Part shown: positions 8,547 through 18,778 of the stretch, one piece after another
How the letters are laid out: each line of letters begins with the position of its first letter
Numbering within the stretch: the first letter of the stretch is position 1
NCBI GenBank assembly: GCA_026004215.1
Contig: BPIR01000003.1
Span: 577,501-641,500 of the forward strand
From: Candidatus Binatia bacterium
Lineage (GTDB): Bacteria; Desulfobacterota; Binatia; HRBIN30
DNA: 64,000 bases
Direction: 5' to 3'
Position numbers and translations under genes: made by a program
Notes under the pieces: generated by a model
What the model saw: the letters and a program-made list of their open reading frames with translations, nothing else
What the model was told of the DNA's origin: nothing
Databases searched by the model: none

Positions 8547-10394
8547 ATGACCAATCAGTTTTCCCGTAACGTAGCCCTGTGGCTGGTGATGGGGTTGCTT
8601 TTCTTGCTGCTGTTCAATGTATTCAGCCGGCAGCAAAGCAAAGAGCCCGAGGTGATTTTTAGCGATTTTCTCGGAGCCGTCGAAAAAGGCGAGGTGGCGC
8701 AGGTAACCATTCAAGGCCAAAATATCCGCGGGCGATACGCCACCGGTGAGCGATTTCGAACCTTCGCCCCAGCGGATCCCGAGCTTGTCAAATTGCTGCG
8801 GGAAAAGGGCGTTCGCATCGAAGCGCGGCCCGAGGAAGGAGAGCCCTGGTACGTCATCCTCTTCGTGCAGTGGTTCCCCATGCTTTTGCTGATCGCCGTG
8901 TGGATTTTCTTTATGCGGCAAATGCAAATTGGCGGGGGAAAGGCAATGGCGTTCGGCAAAAGCCGCGCCAAAATGCTCACGGAAAATAGCCAGCGTGTGA
9001 CGTTTAGCGACGTGGCCGGCGTGGACGAGGCCAAGGAAGAGCTGGAGGAAATCATTGCATTCCTCAAGGACCCCAAAAAGTTCACCAAACTAGGTGGCCG
9101 TATTCCCAAGGGGGTGCTCTTGGTTGGCCCGCCCGGCACCGGTAAGACGCTGCTGGCGCGCGCGATTGCCGGAGAGGCGGGTGTGCCGTTTTTCTCCATT
9201 AGCGGATCCGACTTCGTGGAGATGTTTGTCGGGGTCGGCGCGTCGCGCGTGCGAGACCTGTTTGTTCAAGGGAAGAAAAATGCGCCCTGCATTATCTTCA
9301 TAGACGAAATCGATGCGGTGGGCCGACACCGGGGCGCGGGCCTCGGGGGCGGGCATGACGAGCGCGAGCAAACATTGAATCAGTTGCTCGTCGAGATGGA
9401 TGGGTTTGAAACGAACGAAGGCGTAATTCTTATCGCGGCCACTAACAGGCCCGACGTGCTGGACCCCGCACTGCTGCGGCCGGGACGGTTCGACCGGCGA
9501 GTAGTGGTGCCCCGGCCCGATGTAAAAGGCCGTGAGGGAATCTTGCGCGTCCATACCCGTCGGGTCCCAATTGCGGACGATGTGGATTTGGCGCTTCTCG
9601 CCCGCGGCACGCCCGGCTTTGCAGGGGCCGACTTGGAGAACTTAGTGAACGAGGCGGCTTTACTGGCAGCCCGCCAGAACAAAGACAAAGTCAGCATGGC
9701 AGACTTTGAATTGGCAAAAGACAAGGTGCTCATGGGTGTCGAAAGAAAAAGCATGATCATGAGCCCGGAAGAAAAGCGCAGCACCGCATATCATGAGGCC
9801 GGCCATGCCCTGGTGGCCAAACTGCTACCCGGGGCTGACCCGGTACACAAGGTTTCCATCATCCCCCGGGGAATGGCTCTGGGTATCACTCAGCAAGTGC
9901 CCGCGGACGATCGCCATTCATACTCGCGGGAGCAAATTTTGGCCCAGATAACGATTCTGTTCGGTGGCCGGGCAGCGGAGGAATTGGTGCTGGGCCAAAT
10001 TACCACGGGTGCGGCAAACGATATCGAGCGGGCCACGGAGTGGGCTCGGAAGATGGTTTGCCAGTGGGGCATGAGCGAAAAGCTTGGGCCCATGACGTTC
10101 GGCAAGAAAGAAGAGCAGATATTTTTGGGGCGAGACTTTACCCAACTGCAGGATTACTCGGAACACACGGCCGTAGAGATCGACAACGAAGTGCGACGCT
10201 TAATCAATGAATGTTACCAGCGCGCGAAGGACCTGTTGTTGGCAAACCTCTCGTCACTTCATCGGCTCGCGGAAACATTACTAGAAAAGGAAGTTTTGGA
10301 TGGGGCAGAAATTGACGCCATCATCCAGAGCCAACGAGCCGCCGAGCGAGGTCCGGAGCACGAGCTGCAGGCGAGTGCAGGGGGCAACGCCTAG
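8547..10394 (+). CDS. ftsH: ATP-dependent zinc metalloprotease FtsH
   Basis: The 615-residue membrane protease has an N-terminal membrane segment (about 9-26), a periplasmic domain, a second segment near 110-130, then the AAA+ module with Walker A GPPGTGKT, Walker [12 protein letters not shown] and the second region of homology [20 protein letters not shown]. The zinc site HEAGH is in [11 protein letters not shown]. It degrades misfolded membrane proteins and selected regulators. A GTG at 8532 would add five residues; I prefer the ATG at 8547. folP, which often follows ftsH, is absent; cdaA comes next after 162 bases. Confidence 0.97.
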   Translation: MTNQFSRNVALWLVMGLLFLLLFNVFSRQQSKEPEVIFSDFLGAVEKGEVAQVTIQGQNIRGRYATGERFRTFAPADPELVKLLREKGVRIEARPEEGEPWYVILFVQWFPMLLLIAVWIFFMRQMQIGGGKAMAFGKSRAKMLTENSQRVTFSDVAGVDEAKEELEEIIAFLKDPKKFTKLGGRIPKGVLLVGPPGTGKTLLARAIAGEAGVPFFSISGSDFVEMFVGVGASRVRDLFVQGKKNAPCIIFIDEIDAVGRHRGAGLGGGHDEREQTLNQLLVEMDGFETNEGVILIAATNRPDVLDPALLRPGRFDRRVVVPRPDVKGREGILRVHTRRVPIADDVDLALLARGTPGFAGADLENLVNEAALLAARQNKDKVSMADFELAKDKVLMGVERKSMIMSPEEKRSTAYHEAGHALVAKLLPGADPVHKVSIIPRGMALGITQQVPADDRHSYSREQILAQITILFGGRAAEELVLGQITTGAANDIERATEWARKMVCQWGMSEKLGPMTFGKKEEQIFLGRDFTQLQDYSEHTAVEIDNEVRRLINECYQRAKDLLLANLSSLHRLAETLLEKEVLDGAEIDAIIQSQRAAERGPEHELQASAGGNA

Positions 10395-10556
10395 CCCAGT
10401 GAGAATCCTTTGGGGCGCGCGGCGGGCGGCGACTCGCGGGCAGAATGCCGCAAGGTTCATGTCATACTGTGCGCCGGGGCAGGCTCGAGCCCGCGCAACA
10501 TTCGTGGGGGGAACGGGCGTAACGTCAACCTAGCAAAGAGCGATGGGTGAACCGGA

Positions 10557-11306
10557 ATGCTCGATGTGTTCGCGACCCTGCGGATTCAAGACGCGATCGA
10601 CATTCTGGTCATCGCCTACGTCATTTACCGAATCATTGACCTAATCCGCGGCACCCGTGCCGTCCAAATGCTGATTGGATTAGGGGTTGTCTTCGTGGCC
10701 TTTTTGTCTTCGCAGTATTTCGAGCTGTACACCCTCAACTGGATTCTGGATAACTTTTTGAGCTCGATCTTGTTGGTCATTGTCGTGATTTTTCAGGACG
10801 ATATTCGGCGCGCTCTTACCCAGGTTGGGACGCGTCCGTTTTTCGGCGCTGCGAAGTGGATCGAACGGGAAGAATTAGAGGAAATTGTTCGCGCCGCAGT
10901 GGCCCTGGCGAGCAAGCGGATCGGCGCACTGATCGTGTTGCAGCGTGAGGTTGGGCTGAATCAGTATATCGAGGTGGGCACGCGGCTCGACGCCCGTGTG
11001 AGCAAGGAATTGATTCAGAGTATCTTCTTGCCGCAATCACCCATTCATGACGGCGCCATCATTATTCATCACGGGCGCATTATCGCCGCCGGATGTTTTC
11101 TGCCGTTAACGTCGAACCCCCACGTCAGCCGCACGTTAGGAACCCGGCACCGTGCGGCCATTGGGCTGACGGAAGAAACCGACGCGATCGCTGTCGTCAT
11201 CTCGGAGGAAGAGGGGGCCATCTCTCTGGTGCGCGAAGGCCGGATCACGAGAGACCTCGACGCCGGAACTCTCCGAACCGCATTGCAGAAACTGTTAGGC
11301 GCGTGA
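10557..11306 (+). CDS. cdaA: Diadenylate cyclase CdaA
   Basis: The 249-residue protein has three N-terminal membrane segments (about 14-30, 36-52 and 66-80) and a DisA_N cyclase domain with the catalytic motifs DGA (165-167) and RHR (197-199 in GTRHRAAIG). It makes the second messenger c-di-AMP from two ATP at the inner face of the membrane. It is followed after 13 bases by ybbR and then glmM, the conserved cdaA-cdaR-glmM order known from Firmicutes, in which CdaR and GlmM modulate cyclase activity. The order links c-di-AMP to peptidoglycan precursor supply. Confidence 0.95.
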   Translation: MLDVFATLRIQDAIDILVIAYVIYRIIDLIRGTRAVQMLIGLGVVFVAFLSSQYFELYTLNWILDNFLSSILLVIVVIFQDDIRRALTQVGTRPFFGAAKWIEREELEEIVRAAVALASKRIGALIVLQREVGLNQYIEVGTRLDARVSKELIQSIFLPQSPIHDGAIIIHHGRIIAAGCFLPLTSNPHVSRTLGTRHRAAIGLTEETDAIAVVISEEEGAISLVREGRITRDLDAGTLRTALQKLLGA

Positions 11307-11319
11307 AATAAGAGAGCTC

Positions 11320-12318
11320 ATGGCTCAGGCCACGGAGCTCGCCCGCCGCATTCTGACGCGTATCTGGGACCCAAGCCGTTGGTGGCAGGCGCTAACTCGG
11401 AACCTTCCACTCAAGCTTCTCTCGCTTGCGATCGCGTTTGGTTTGTGGAGCTTCGTGAACTTTGGCGAGCGAGACACTGTGGAGTCCGTTAAGGTCGCAC
11501 TCGAGTTGCGCAACCTGCCGCCCCACCTCATGATTACCAGCCCCCGGCCTGACTTTGTCGAGGTGCAATTGATTGGGCCACGGACATTGCTGGGCCGTAT
11601 CGATCGTAACCGACTCGCTTTCCCGATCGACCTCAACGGGGTCCGCCCTGGTCCGGCTGTCTTTCGGCTCAGTCCTGACTCGCTTGTTTTGCCACGGGGA
11701 GTGCGAGTGCAGCGGATTACACCGGCACAGATTACCCTAGAGCTGGAACGAGTCGGTCACAAAATTGTTCCGGTACGCCTGAAACTCCAAGGGCGGCTCC
11801 GGCCCGAGTTCCAACTTGCCGAGACAAAAATTGCCCCCGAAATGGTGGAAGTTGTGGGCCCAGCTTCTACGATCGAAGACGTTACGGTTGCATACACCCA
11901 GCCGATCGACGTGAGCAACGTGGAGCCGGGTATTTTCGAGCGCGAAGTGTCCCTCGAACCAGCCGGCGATTACGTGTCCTTCAGCGCCACGCGAGTGGCC
12001 GTGCAATTCCGGATCGAGGAAGTGGTCACGACGCGCGAGCTGCGGCGAGTGGCTGTGGAAGTCCGGGGAGCGCGCAGTACAGTGAAGGTCTCGCCGCCAA
12101 CGGTGAAGATTTTGTTGCGGGGGCCAAAACGCGCGCTCCAAGAGCCGGGCCTGGACGAACGACCAGCTTACGTAGACGCCAGCGGTAAGCTGCCCGGACG
12201 TTATCGCCTTCTAGTTACCTACGACGCCCCAGCGGGAACCGAACTCATTTCGATCGAGCCGCCGGAGGTGACGGTTACGGTGGCCCCGCCAGCGGAACGA
12301 ACGAGGACTCGGCGCTAG
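11320..12318 (+). CDS. YbbR-domain protein, probable CdaA regulator (CdaR-like)
   Basis: The 332-residue protein has one N-terminal membrane segment (PLKLLSLAIAFGLWSFVNFG, about 29-48), then repeated beta-rich YbbR domains outside the membrane. The repeats are visible as recurring V-x-V-x-L-x-G and P-x-x-V-x-V-x-G-P patterns (VEVQLIGPR, VEVVGPAS, VKILLRGPK). In Firmicutes such a protein (CdaR/YbbR) binds CdaA and modulates c-di-AMP synthesis; here that role is inferred from family and gene order. A short basic tail ends the protein. Confidence 0.85.
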   Translation: MAQATELARRILTRIWDPSRWWQALTRNLPLKLLSLAIAFGLWSFVNFGERDTVESVKVALELRNLPPHLMITSPRPDFVEVQLIGPRTLLGRIDRNRLAFPIDLNGVRPGPAVFRLSPDSLVLPRGVRVQRITPAQITLELERVGHKIVPVRLKLQGRLRPEFQLAETKIAPEMVEVVGPASTIEDVTVAYTQPIDVSNVEPGIFEREVSLEPAGDYVSFSATRVAVQFRIEEVVTTRELRRVAVEVRGARSTVKVSPPTVKILLRGPKRALQEPGLDERPAYVDASGKLPGRYRLLVTYDAPAGTELISIEPPEVTVTVAPPAERTRTRR

Positions 12319-12321
12319 GCT

Positions 12322-12352
12322 AGGCGCGATTGGGGGCGCCGCCGGGTTTTTT
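12322..12352 (+). terminator. Possible weak terminator or attenuator before glmM
   Basis: GGCGC at 12323-12327 can pair with GCGCC at 12336-12340, and six T residues follow at 12347-12352. Six bases lie between stem and T run, so the structure is not ideal. An alternative pairing of CGGCGC (12310-12315) with GCGCCG (12336-12341) is also possible. It may reduce readthrough between ybbR and glmM. Confidence 0.3.
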
Positions 12353-12426
12353 ACAGCCGTGAGTCTCTCGACGCGGCCGCAAAGGTCTTGCCGCAGCAAA
12401 GCCGCGGTATAAACAGGTAACGTCCG

Positions 12427-13791
12427 ATGGCCAGACTTTTCGGCACTGACGGAATTCGAGCGATCGCCAACCAACCACCGTTGGATCCGGAGACCCTCGT
12501 CCATATCGGCCGTTGTTTGGTGTGGCGCCAAGTGGAGGCGGGCTTCGAGGGCCGCGTGCTGATCGGTCGCGACACGAGGGTGTCGGGCCCGATGCTGGAA
12601 GCAGCCCTGGTGGCGGGGATATGCTCGGCTGGGGGGCAGCCCGTCCTTGCAGGGGTGCTGCCCACGCCTGCCGTGGCCCGCTTGGCCGCAAACCGCTTGC
12701 ACTGCGCGGCTGTAGTCGTCTCAGCGTCCCACAACCCGTGGCAGTACAACGGGGTCAAGATGATCGGAGTGAATGGTTTCAAATGGTCCGAAGTCGATGA
12801 AGTGGAGTTCGAAAGGCGGGTGGAAAGTCAGCACCGACGCGCATCGTCGGAGGGACGAACCAGCTCCGCTGTGGGAACTCCGCACGTGCTTTCCGACGCG
12901 GGCCAGTGGTACGTGGATTCTTTAGTGGAGACGCTCGCCGCCGAGGGAAGCTTGACTGGATTGCGGCTCGTGATTGATTGCGCGAACGGTGCCGCCGTCC
13001 CCGTGGCGGAGCGGCTTTTTGCTCGCTGCGGGGCGGCCGTGGAAATGCTCGCTGTTACACCCGATGGGTTAAACATCAATGCCGAGTGCGGAGCGTTGTA
13101 CCCACATCACGTCCGCGAGCGGGTGCTCGCTTTGGGTGCACACGCCGGCATTGCCTTTGATGGTGACGCGGACCGAGTGATCCTGGTGGATGAACGAGGG
13201 TACGTTTTGGATGGCGATACAGTCTTGTGGATCCTTGCCCGAGCGTTGGTCGAGGCTGGGAAGTTGAGTCGGCCGCTGGTTGTGGGGACGATCATGTCGA
13301 ACCTCGGGTTGGAGCAGGCCCTGAACGGGATTGGCGTACGACTGGTACGTGCGCCTGTGGGGGACCGCCATGTGGTCGACATGATGCGTCGCGAAGGCGC
13401 ACCACTCGGCGGGGAGCCCTCGGGTCATGTGGTGTGGCTGGAGCATACGACGACCGGAGATGGTTTGCTCACCGCCTTGGCCGTGCTCCAACTTGCCGTT
13501 CGACGGCAGTGCGATTTGAGCGAGTTGCGTGCTGGCTTGGATTTGGTCCCTCAGGTGCAACGAAACGTCAAGGTGCCGGACCCATCTAGCGCCGTGGGCC
13601 GAGAGAGTGTTCAAAAGGTTCTCCGTGCAGCGCAAACAGCATTGGGCGCAAGTGGCCGACTGTTAGTACGCCCTTCGGGCACAGAGCCCGTGGTTCGAAT
13701 TTTGGTGGAGGGGCCGGAACCCACTGAGCTCCAGCGGTGGTGCGAGGAAATCGCGGCTGCAGTGTCCAGTGCCAGTGAGCCGACGCAGTGA
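12427..13791 (+). CDS. glmM: Phosphoglucosamine mutase
   Basis: The 454-residue protein starts MARLFGTDGIRAIAN, has the active-site phosphoserine loop VVVSASHNPWQYNGVK (Ser101), the metal loop FDGDADRVI near residue 240, the sugar loop GGEPSGH and the C-terminal phosphate loop RPSGTEPVVRI. It converts glucosamine 6-phosphate to glucosamine 1-phosphate for UDP-GlcNAc, the precursor of peptidoglycan and LPS. It follows ybbR after 108 bases. GlmM interacts with CdaA in other bacteria, which suits the placement. Confidence 0.96.
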   Translation: MARLFGTDGIRAIANQPPLDPETLVHIGRCLVWRQVEAGFEGRVLIGRDTRVSGPMLEAALVAGICSAGGQPVLAGVLPTPAVARLAANRLHCAAVVVSASHNPWQYNGVKMIGVNGFKWSEVDEVEFERRVESQHRRASSEGRTSSAVGTPHVLSDAGQWYVDSLVETLAAEGSLTGLRLVIDCANGAAVPVAERLFARCGAAVEMLAVTPDGLNINAECGALYPHHVRERVLALGAHAGIAFDGDADRVILVDERGYVLDGDTVLWILARALVEAGKLSRPLVVGTIMSNLGLEQALNGIGVRLVRAPVGDRHVVDMMRREGAPLGGEPSGHVVWLEHTTTGDGLLTALAVLQLAVRRQCDLSELRAGLDLVPQVQRNVKVPDPSSAVGRESVQKVLRAAQTALGASGRLLVRPSGTEPVVRILVEGPEPTELQRWCEEIAAAVSSASEPTQ

Positions 13792-13812
13792 AAAGGCACT
13801 CTGGAGATCCGT

Positions 13813-15357
13813 ATGCCCATCCGCCTAGTGACCGCTCAAGAGATGCGTGCTCTCGATCGGGCCGCCATCGAGAAATTCGGAATCCCCAGCTTCACCCTGA
13901 TGCAGCGAGCCGCGACGGGCGCTGCGGATATACTTAGACGGACCTTCTCGCGTGACGAACGGCGGCGTATTCTTGTGGTCGCAGGCAAGGGCAACAACGG
14001 CGGCGACGGCATGGTGTGCGCGCGGCTGCTTGCCCGCAGCGGAAGCGCAATCCGAGTCGCATTGATGGCTTCTCCCCGCGAGCTGAAGGGGGATGCTGCG
14101 CGAGCGTTCGAGGAACTGGGGGGCACACGCGTCGGTGTGGCCACCGACGTGGGCATCCGGGAGTTGGGTCAAATGCTCACGGAAGCCACGTTGGTGGTGG
14201 ACGCACTTCTGGGAACGGGACTGAACACCCCCGTGACGGGTCGTTTCGCCGAGGCCATTTGCGCCATGAACGGATCCGGTAAGCCCATCTTTTCTCTTGA
14301 TGTTCCATCGGGGCTCGATGCGGATCGCGGGATTCCGCTGGGCGTAGCTGTGTGCGCGGCGGCGACGGTTACGTTTGGCCTCGCTAAGCTCGGCCTCTTC
14401 GTGTACCCGGGGCGAGCGTTTTCCGGGAAGCTCCACGTGGTGGACATTGGTATTCCCGAGCCAGCCCTGGGGGAGATCTCTTCAAAGGCGTGGGCATTGG
14501 AAGCCACTGACGTGGCGCGGAGGTTACCCGTGCGGCCTCCTACAGCGCACAAGGGTAACTGCGGGCACGTGCTTGTGGTGGGTGGTGCGCTCGGTCGCAC
14601 CGGTGCCGCAAAGATGGCCGCCGAGGCGGCCTTGAGAGCGGGTGCGGGTTTGGTCACGCTGGCGGGGCCGGCCACGGTCCAGCATGTCTCGGCGGCCCAT
14701 TTACCGGAAATCATGACTGTGGGGCTTCCCGATACGGGCGGCGCCTTGCGCTTCGATGAACGGGCACTGAGCACGGCTCTAGAAGGGAAAAACGCTGTTG
14801 TTGTCGGCCCTGGGATGGGAACCTCGGAAGATTGCGAAAGGATCGTGAAATGGTTCTTGGAGCGCCCAGGGCTACCGATCGTCTGCGATGCGGACGCTTT
14901 GACCTGCCTGAGCCGGGCATCCGAGTGGGCTTCACTCAAACGCGCGCAAGTGGTGGTAACTCCGCACCCCGGTGAGTTCTCGCGCTTGACGGGGCACCCC
15001 GTGGCCGAGGTGCAGGGAAATCGACCTGCGCTGGCCCGCGAGTTCGCCACCCGACACACATGCACATTGGTTCTGAAGGGGGCAAGCACAGTTGTCGCAG
15101 AGGAAAATGGCACGCTTTGGGTCAATCCCACAGGAAACCCGGGGATGGCGGCGGGGGGTATGGGAGATGTGCTGGCGGGGCTGATTGGGGGGTTCTTGGC
15201 TCAGGGTTTGCGGCCGGTGGATGCGGCGATTGTGAGCGTGTTTATTCATGGTGCGTCGGCGGACGCGCTCAGCCGAGAATATGCAGCCGTAGGATTTCTG
15301 GCCACGGAAGTGGCCCGCGAAGTGCCGCGCCAACTCCACGCGTTGCGTGGCCGGTAG
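13813..15357 (+). CDS. nnr: Bifunctional NAD(P)H-hydrate repair enzyme (epimerase and ADP-dependent dehydratase)
   Basis: The 514-residue protein fuses two domains. The N-terminal epimerase (about 1-210) has ILVVAGKGNNGGDGMVCARLL and ALLGTGL, and the C-terminal ribokinase-like dehydratase (about 225-510) has KGNCGHVLVVGG, VTPHPGEFSRL and the ADP site GNPGMAAGGMGDVLAG. Together they repair the damaged cofactors NADHX and NADPHX. The ATG at 13813 lies 21 bases after glmM. tsaE follows, the same order as yjeF(nnr)-yjeE(tsaE) in E. coli. Confidence 0.94.
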   Translation: MPIRLVTAQEMRALDRAAIEKFGIPSFTLMQRAATGAADILRRTFSRDERRRILVVAGKGNNGGDGMVCARLLARSGSAIRVALMASPRELKGDAARAFEELGGTRVGVATDVGIRELGQMLTEATLVVDALLGTGLNTPVTGRFAEAICAMNGSGKPIFSLDVPSGLDADRGIPLGVAVCAAATVTFGLAKLGLFVYPGRAFSGKLHVVDIGIPEPALGEISSKAWALEATDVARRLPVRPPTAHKGNCGHVLVVGGALGRTGAAKMAAEAALRAGAGLVTLAGPATVQHVSAAHLPEIMTVGLPDTGGALRFDERALSTALEGKNAVVVGPGMGTSEDCERIVKWFLERPGLPIVCDADALTCLSRASEWASLKRAQVVVTPHPGEFSRLTGHPVAEVQGNRPALAREFATRHTCTLVLKGASTVVAEENGTLWVNPTGNPGMAAGGMGDVLAGLIGGFLAQGLRPVDAAIVSVFIHGASADALSREYAAVGFLATEVAREVPRQLHALRGR

Positions 15358-15380
15358 AAGCCGCTAGGAAACATGGCGTT

Positions 15381-15887
15381 ATGTCCGCGGTTGTGGAGAG
15401 TTGTTCCCCTTTGCACGTGTGCACCTTGCATTTCACCACCGAGGAGCAAACCCGTGCGGCTGGGGCAGCACTGGCGAATTGTGCAAGGCCTGGAGATCGC
15501 ATTGGCCTATGTGGGGATTTGGGGGCCGGCAAGACAACTTTTGTTCGGGGAATTGCACGCGGTCTCGGAGTGAGTGCGGAGAAGGTCCGCAGCCCCACAT
15601 TCACCTTGGTCAACGAGTACTTTGGCGGTCGTTTGCCTTTGTACCACGTGGATTTTTACCGGTTCGATCCGACCGGACTCGACTTGCTGGCTTTGCGGGA
15701 GGTGCTTTACGGCGACGGCCTGACGGTTGTGGAATGGTGGGATCGCATCGCCGGTGAGTCTTGTCATCTTCGGGTAGACTTCGAGTTCCTCGGGGACACA
15801 GAGCGCCGGGCAACGGTGGCGGTCTTCGATTCCCGCTACCTCGAATGGATGGATTTCTGGAAGGAGCGAGAGCACTCGTGGCCTTGA
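15381..15887 (+). CDS. tsaE: tRNA threonylcarbamoyladenosine biosynthesis ATPase TsaE
   Basis: The 168-residue protein has the P-loop GDLGAGKTT (45-53), then [10 protein letters not shown] and LYHVDFYRF, the TsaE signature. It is the ATPase that drives the TsaB-TsaD complex in forming t6A at position 37 of ANN-decoding tRNAs. AGGAA at 15366-15370 supports the ATG at 15381. The frame is open upstream into nnr but shows no similarity there. Its last 10 bases overlap lysC. The mtaB gene at 21011 acts on the same t6A nucleotide. Confidence 0.93.
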   Translation: MSAVVESCSPLHVCTLHFTTEEQTRAAGAALANCARPGDRIGLCGDLGAGKTTFVRGIARGLGVSAEKVRSPTFTLVNEYFGGRLPLYHVDFYRFDPTGLDLLALREVLYGDGLTVVEWWDRIAGESCHLRVDFEFLGDTERRATVAVFDSRYLEWMDFWKEREHSWP

Positions 15888-17113
15888 TCGTTCAAAAGTA
15901 CGGTGGAACTTCCGTTGGTAATCTCGACCGGATTCGGGCCGTAGCCGCTCGCGTGGCGGCCACTCGGCGGCAAGGCCACAAAGTAATTGTGGTTGTCTCG
16001 GCCATGGCGGGAGAAACCAATCGCTTGCTCAAACTCGCGCACGACCTGTCACCCCAGCCGCTCCCCCGCGAGGTGGATGTCATCGCGGCAGCAGGAGAGC
16101 AAGTGGCGGTAGGGCTGGTAGCCATCGCTCTTCACGATCTTGGGGTGCCGGCGCGATCTCTCTTAGGGTTTCAGGTGCCAGTCGAGACGAACGGGGTGTT
16201 TCAGAAAGCGCGGATCAAGAGTATCGATGCCGCGAAACTGCTCGATGTGGTGGAGCGCGGTGAGGTGGCTGTGGTGGCCGGCTTCCAGGGGGTGGACGCG
16301 GCCGGTAACGTGACCACTCTCGGGCGGGGCGGTAGCGACACCAGTGCGGTGGCCGTGGCTGCTGCGGTGCGAGCCGATGTGTGCGAAATTTATACAGATG
16401 TGGACGGGGTGTACACGACCGATCCCCGGATTTGCCCGTCTGCCCGCAAGTTGGCGAGGATTTCGTTCGACGAAATGCTCGAACTTGCTAGTCTCGGAGC
16501 CAAGGTGTTGCAAATTCGCTCCGTCGAATTTGCGAAGCGTTACGGCGTTCCGTTGTGCGTCCGTTCGAGTTTCAGCGACGATCCAGGCACCTGGGTGGTC
16601 GCGGAGGAGCCAAGTATGGAAGAGGTTTTAGTTTCGGGTGTGGCAGCCGATCAAAACGAAGCCAAGATTACCGTACACCGCGTGCCCGACCGTCCAGGTT
16701 TGGCGGCTCGGATTTTTGGACCGATCGCACGTGAGCATATCGTGGTCGACATGATCATTCAAAATGCGAGTGACGATGGCTACACCGACGTCACTTTCAC
16801 TGTACCGCGCGCCGATCACACCCGAGCTCTGTCTATCGTGCGGGAGACGGCCAGCTCGATTGGTGCAGCCGGGGTCAGCTCCGACACCAACATTGCAAAA
16901 ATTTCGGTCGTCGGGCTCGGAATGCGCAGCCATGCCGGTGTAGCCGCCCGCATGTTCGAAGTCCTCGCTCGAGAAGGGATCAACATTCAAATGATCTCTA
17001 CCTCCGAGATCAAAATTTCCATTGTCATCGATGCGAAATACACGGAGTTGGCCGTGCGAGTGCTGCACGCAGCTCTGATCGAGCAGGGGTTTCGCGAGGA
17101 GGCGCCCGCATGA
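15878..17113 (+). CDS. lysC: Aspartate kinase
   Basis: The 411-residue protein begins [18 protein letters not shown] and continues with [27 protein letters not shown] and [14 protein letters not shown], all aspartokinase landmarks. Two ACT domains follow from about residue 265, the second with [20 protein letters not shown]; they bind the feedback inhibitors Lys and/or Thr. It makes aspartyl phosphate, the entry to Lys, Met, Thr and Ile. I use the GTG at 15878, with AAGGAG at 15861-15866. It overlaps tsaE by 10 bases and cimA by 4. Confidence 0.95.
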   Translation: MALIVQKYGGTSVGNLDRIRAVAARVAATRRQGHKVIVVVSAMAGETNRLLKLAHDLSPQPLPREVDVIAAAGEQVAVGLVAIALHDLGVPARSLLGFQVPVETNGVFQKARIKSIDAAKLLDVVERGEVAVVAGFQGVDAAGNVTTLGRGGSDTSAVAVAAAVRADVCEIYTDVDGVYTTDPRICPSARKLARISFDEMLELASLGAKVLQIRSVEFAKRYGVPLCVRSSFSDDPGTWVVAEEPSMEEVLVSGVAADQNEAKITVHRVPDRPGLAARIFGPIAREHIVVDMIIQNASDDGYTDVTFTVPRADHTRALSIVRETASSIGAAGVSSDTNIAKISVVGLGMRSHAGVAARMFEVLAREGINIQMISTSEIKISIVIDAKYTELAVRVLHAALIEQGFREEAPA

Positions 17114-18741
17114 CCCAAGCCCCACCCACGGTCGAGCTGTACGACACGACATTGCGGGATGGCTGCCAGGCCGAGGACATCTCTTTTACGGTGGAGGACA
17201 AACTCCGCATCGCAGAGCGCCTGGACGATTTCGGGATCAAGTACATCGAAGGCGGCTGGCCGGGGTCGAATCCGCGCGACGAGGCCTTCTTTCGGGAGGT
17301 CAAACGGCTCCCCCTCAAGCAAGCGAAGATCGCAGCATTCGGGTCTACCGCACGCGCGGGGCTTCGTCCGAACCAAGACCCGATCTTCCGGAAATTGCTC
17401 CAGGCCGAGACTCCTGTGGTGACGATTTTTGGAAAAACCTGGGATTTGCACGTGCGCGAAGACTTGCGCATTCCCCTCGAAGCGAATTTGGAGCTGATTT
17501 ACGAAAGCATCGCATACCTCAAGCGACACGTGGACGTGGTGATTTTTGACGCGGAACACTTCTTCGACGGCTACCGCGCCAATCCGGATTTTGCCATTGA
17601 GTGTTGTCGAGTTGCAGCGGAAGCGGGGGCGGACTGGCTTTGCCTCTGCGAAACGAACGGGGGCCGAATGCCCGATGAAGTGGCGCAAGGTGTAGACGCC
17701 GTTCGCCAAGCTGTTGCCACGCCCTTGGGAATCCACTGTCATAACGATTCCGAGCTTGCGGTGGCCAACTCGTTGATCGCCGTTCAACACGGAGTACGAC
17801 AGGTCCAGGGAACGATCAATGGAATCGGCGAGCGCTGCGGCAATGCCAACTTGTGCTCGATCGTCGCAAACCTCCAGTTGAAAATGGGTTATCGCGTCGT
17901 CAGCCCATCGCAACTGCGGCAACTGCGAGAACTGTCTCATTTTGTTTGGGAGTTGGCGAACTTGGAGCCCAATAAGCGCCAACCCTACGTTGGACTCAGC
18001 GCATTCGCACACAAGGGCGGGGTTCATGTTGCGGCAGTACAAAAGAATGCGCGAACGTACGAACATATCGACCCGACCCTGGTGGGTAACCGGCAGCGTG
18101 TGCTGGTCTCCGATTTATCCGGGAAGGGTAACATCCTCTACAAAGCTAAGGAGTTTGGGCTCGACCTGGAGTCCCTCAAGCCGTCGGTACGCCGGGTTCT
18201 CCAGGAGGTCAAAGAGCTGGAGAGCCGTGGCTTCCAGTTCGAAGGTGCAGAGGCATCGTTCGAGCTGCTCCTACAAAAGGGTTTGAACGGAAAGCGCACG
18301 CGTCATTTCCGGCTGATTGGCTTCCGCGTGATTGATGAAAAACGTACCGAAGAAGAGCCGCCGCTGTCGGAAGCGACGATCATGATCGAAGGCCCCGACG
18401 GTGAAGTGGAGCATACGGCCGCCCAGGGTAACGGGCCCGTGAACGCGCTCGATAACGCGCTGCGCAAGGCCTTGCGGAAGTTCTACCCGCAGATCGACGA
18501 GGTACAGCTTCTCGATTACAAGGTGCGAGTGCTCGGGGGCGGGGAAGGAACCAAAGCGACCGTGCGCGTCCTGATCGAGTCGGGCGACGGCAAGGACCGT
18601 TGGGGCACCGTTGGCGTGTCGCACAACGTGATCGAGGCGAGTTGGCAAGCGCTGGTCGATAGCATCGACTACAAACTCTATAAGGATCGGAAGCAGAAAA
18701 AACGCGGCCGAAATTCTGCGCGCTCCGCCTTGGAGCCGTGA
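17110..18741 (+). CDS. cimA: (R)-citramalate synthase
   Basis: The 543-residue protein has the HMGL-like TIM barrel start [23 protein letters not shown], the metal site [13 protein letters not shown] and a C-terminal LeuA allosteric domain. Length and [10 protein letters not shown] fit the CimA class (TIGR00977) better than 2-isopropylmalate synthase. It condenses pyruvate and acetyl-CoA to citramalate, the first step of threonine-independent isoleucine synthesis. The ATG overlaps the lysC stop (ATGA), so the aspartate-family entry enzyme and an isoleucine entry enzyme are co-translated. Confidence 0.92.
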   Translation: MTQAPPTVELYDTTLRDGCQAEDISFTVEDKLRIAERLDDFGIKYIEGGWPGSNPRDEAFFREVKRLPLKQAKIAAFGSTARAGLRPNQDPIFRKLLQAETPVVTIFGKTWDLHVREDLRIPLEANLELIYESIAYLKRHVDVVIFDAEHFFDGYRANPDFAIECCRVAAEAGADWLCLCETNGGRMPDEVAQGVDAVRQAVATPLGIHCHNDSELAVANSLIAVQHGVRQVQGTINGIGERCGNANLCSIVANLQLKMGYRVVSPSQLRQLRELSHFVWELANLEPNKRQPYVGLSAFAHKGGVHVAAVQKNARTYEHIDPTLVGNRQRVLVSDLSGKGNILYKAKEFGLDLESLKPSVRRVLQEVKELESRGFQFEGAEASFELLLQKGLNGKRTRHFRLIGFRVIDEKRTEEEPPLSEATIMIEGPDGEVEHTAAQGNGPVNALDNALRKALRKFYPQIDEVQLLDYKVRVLGGGEGTKATVRVLIESGDGKDRWGTVGVSHNVIEASWQALVDSIDYKLYKDRKQKKRGRNSARSALEP

Positions 18742-18778
18742 GGCACGCTGCCCTCCGATCGGGCATCTTTCTCCAGTC

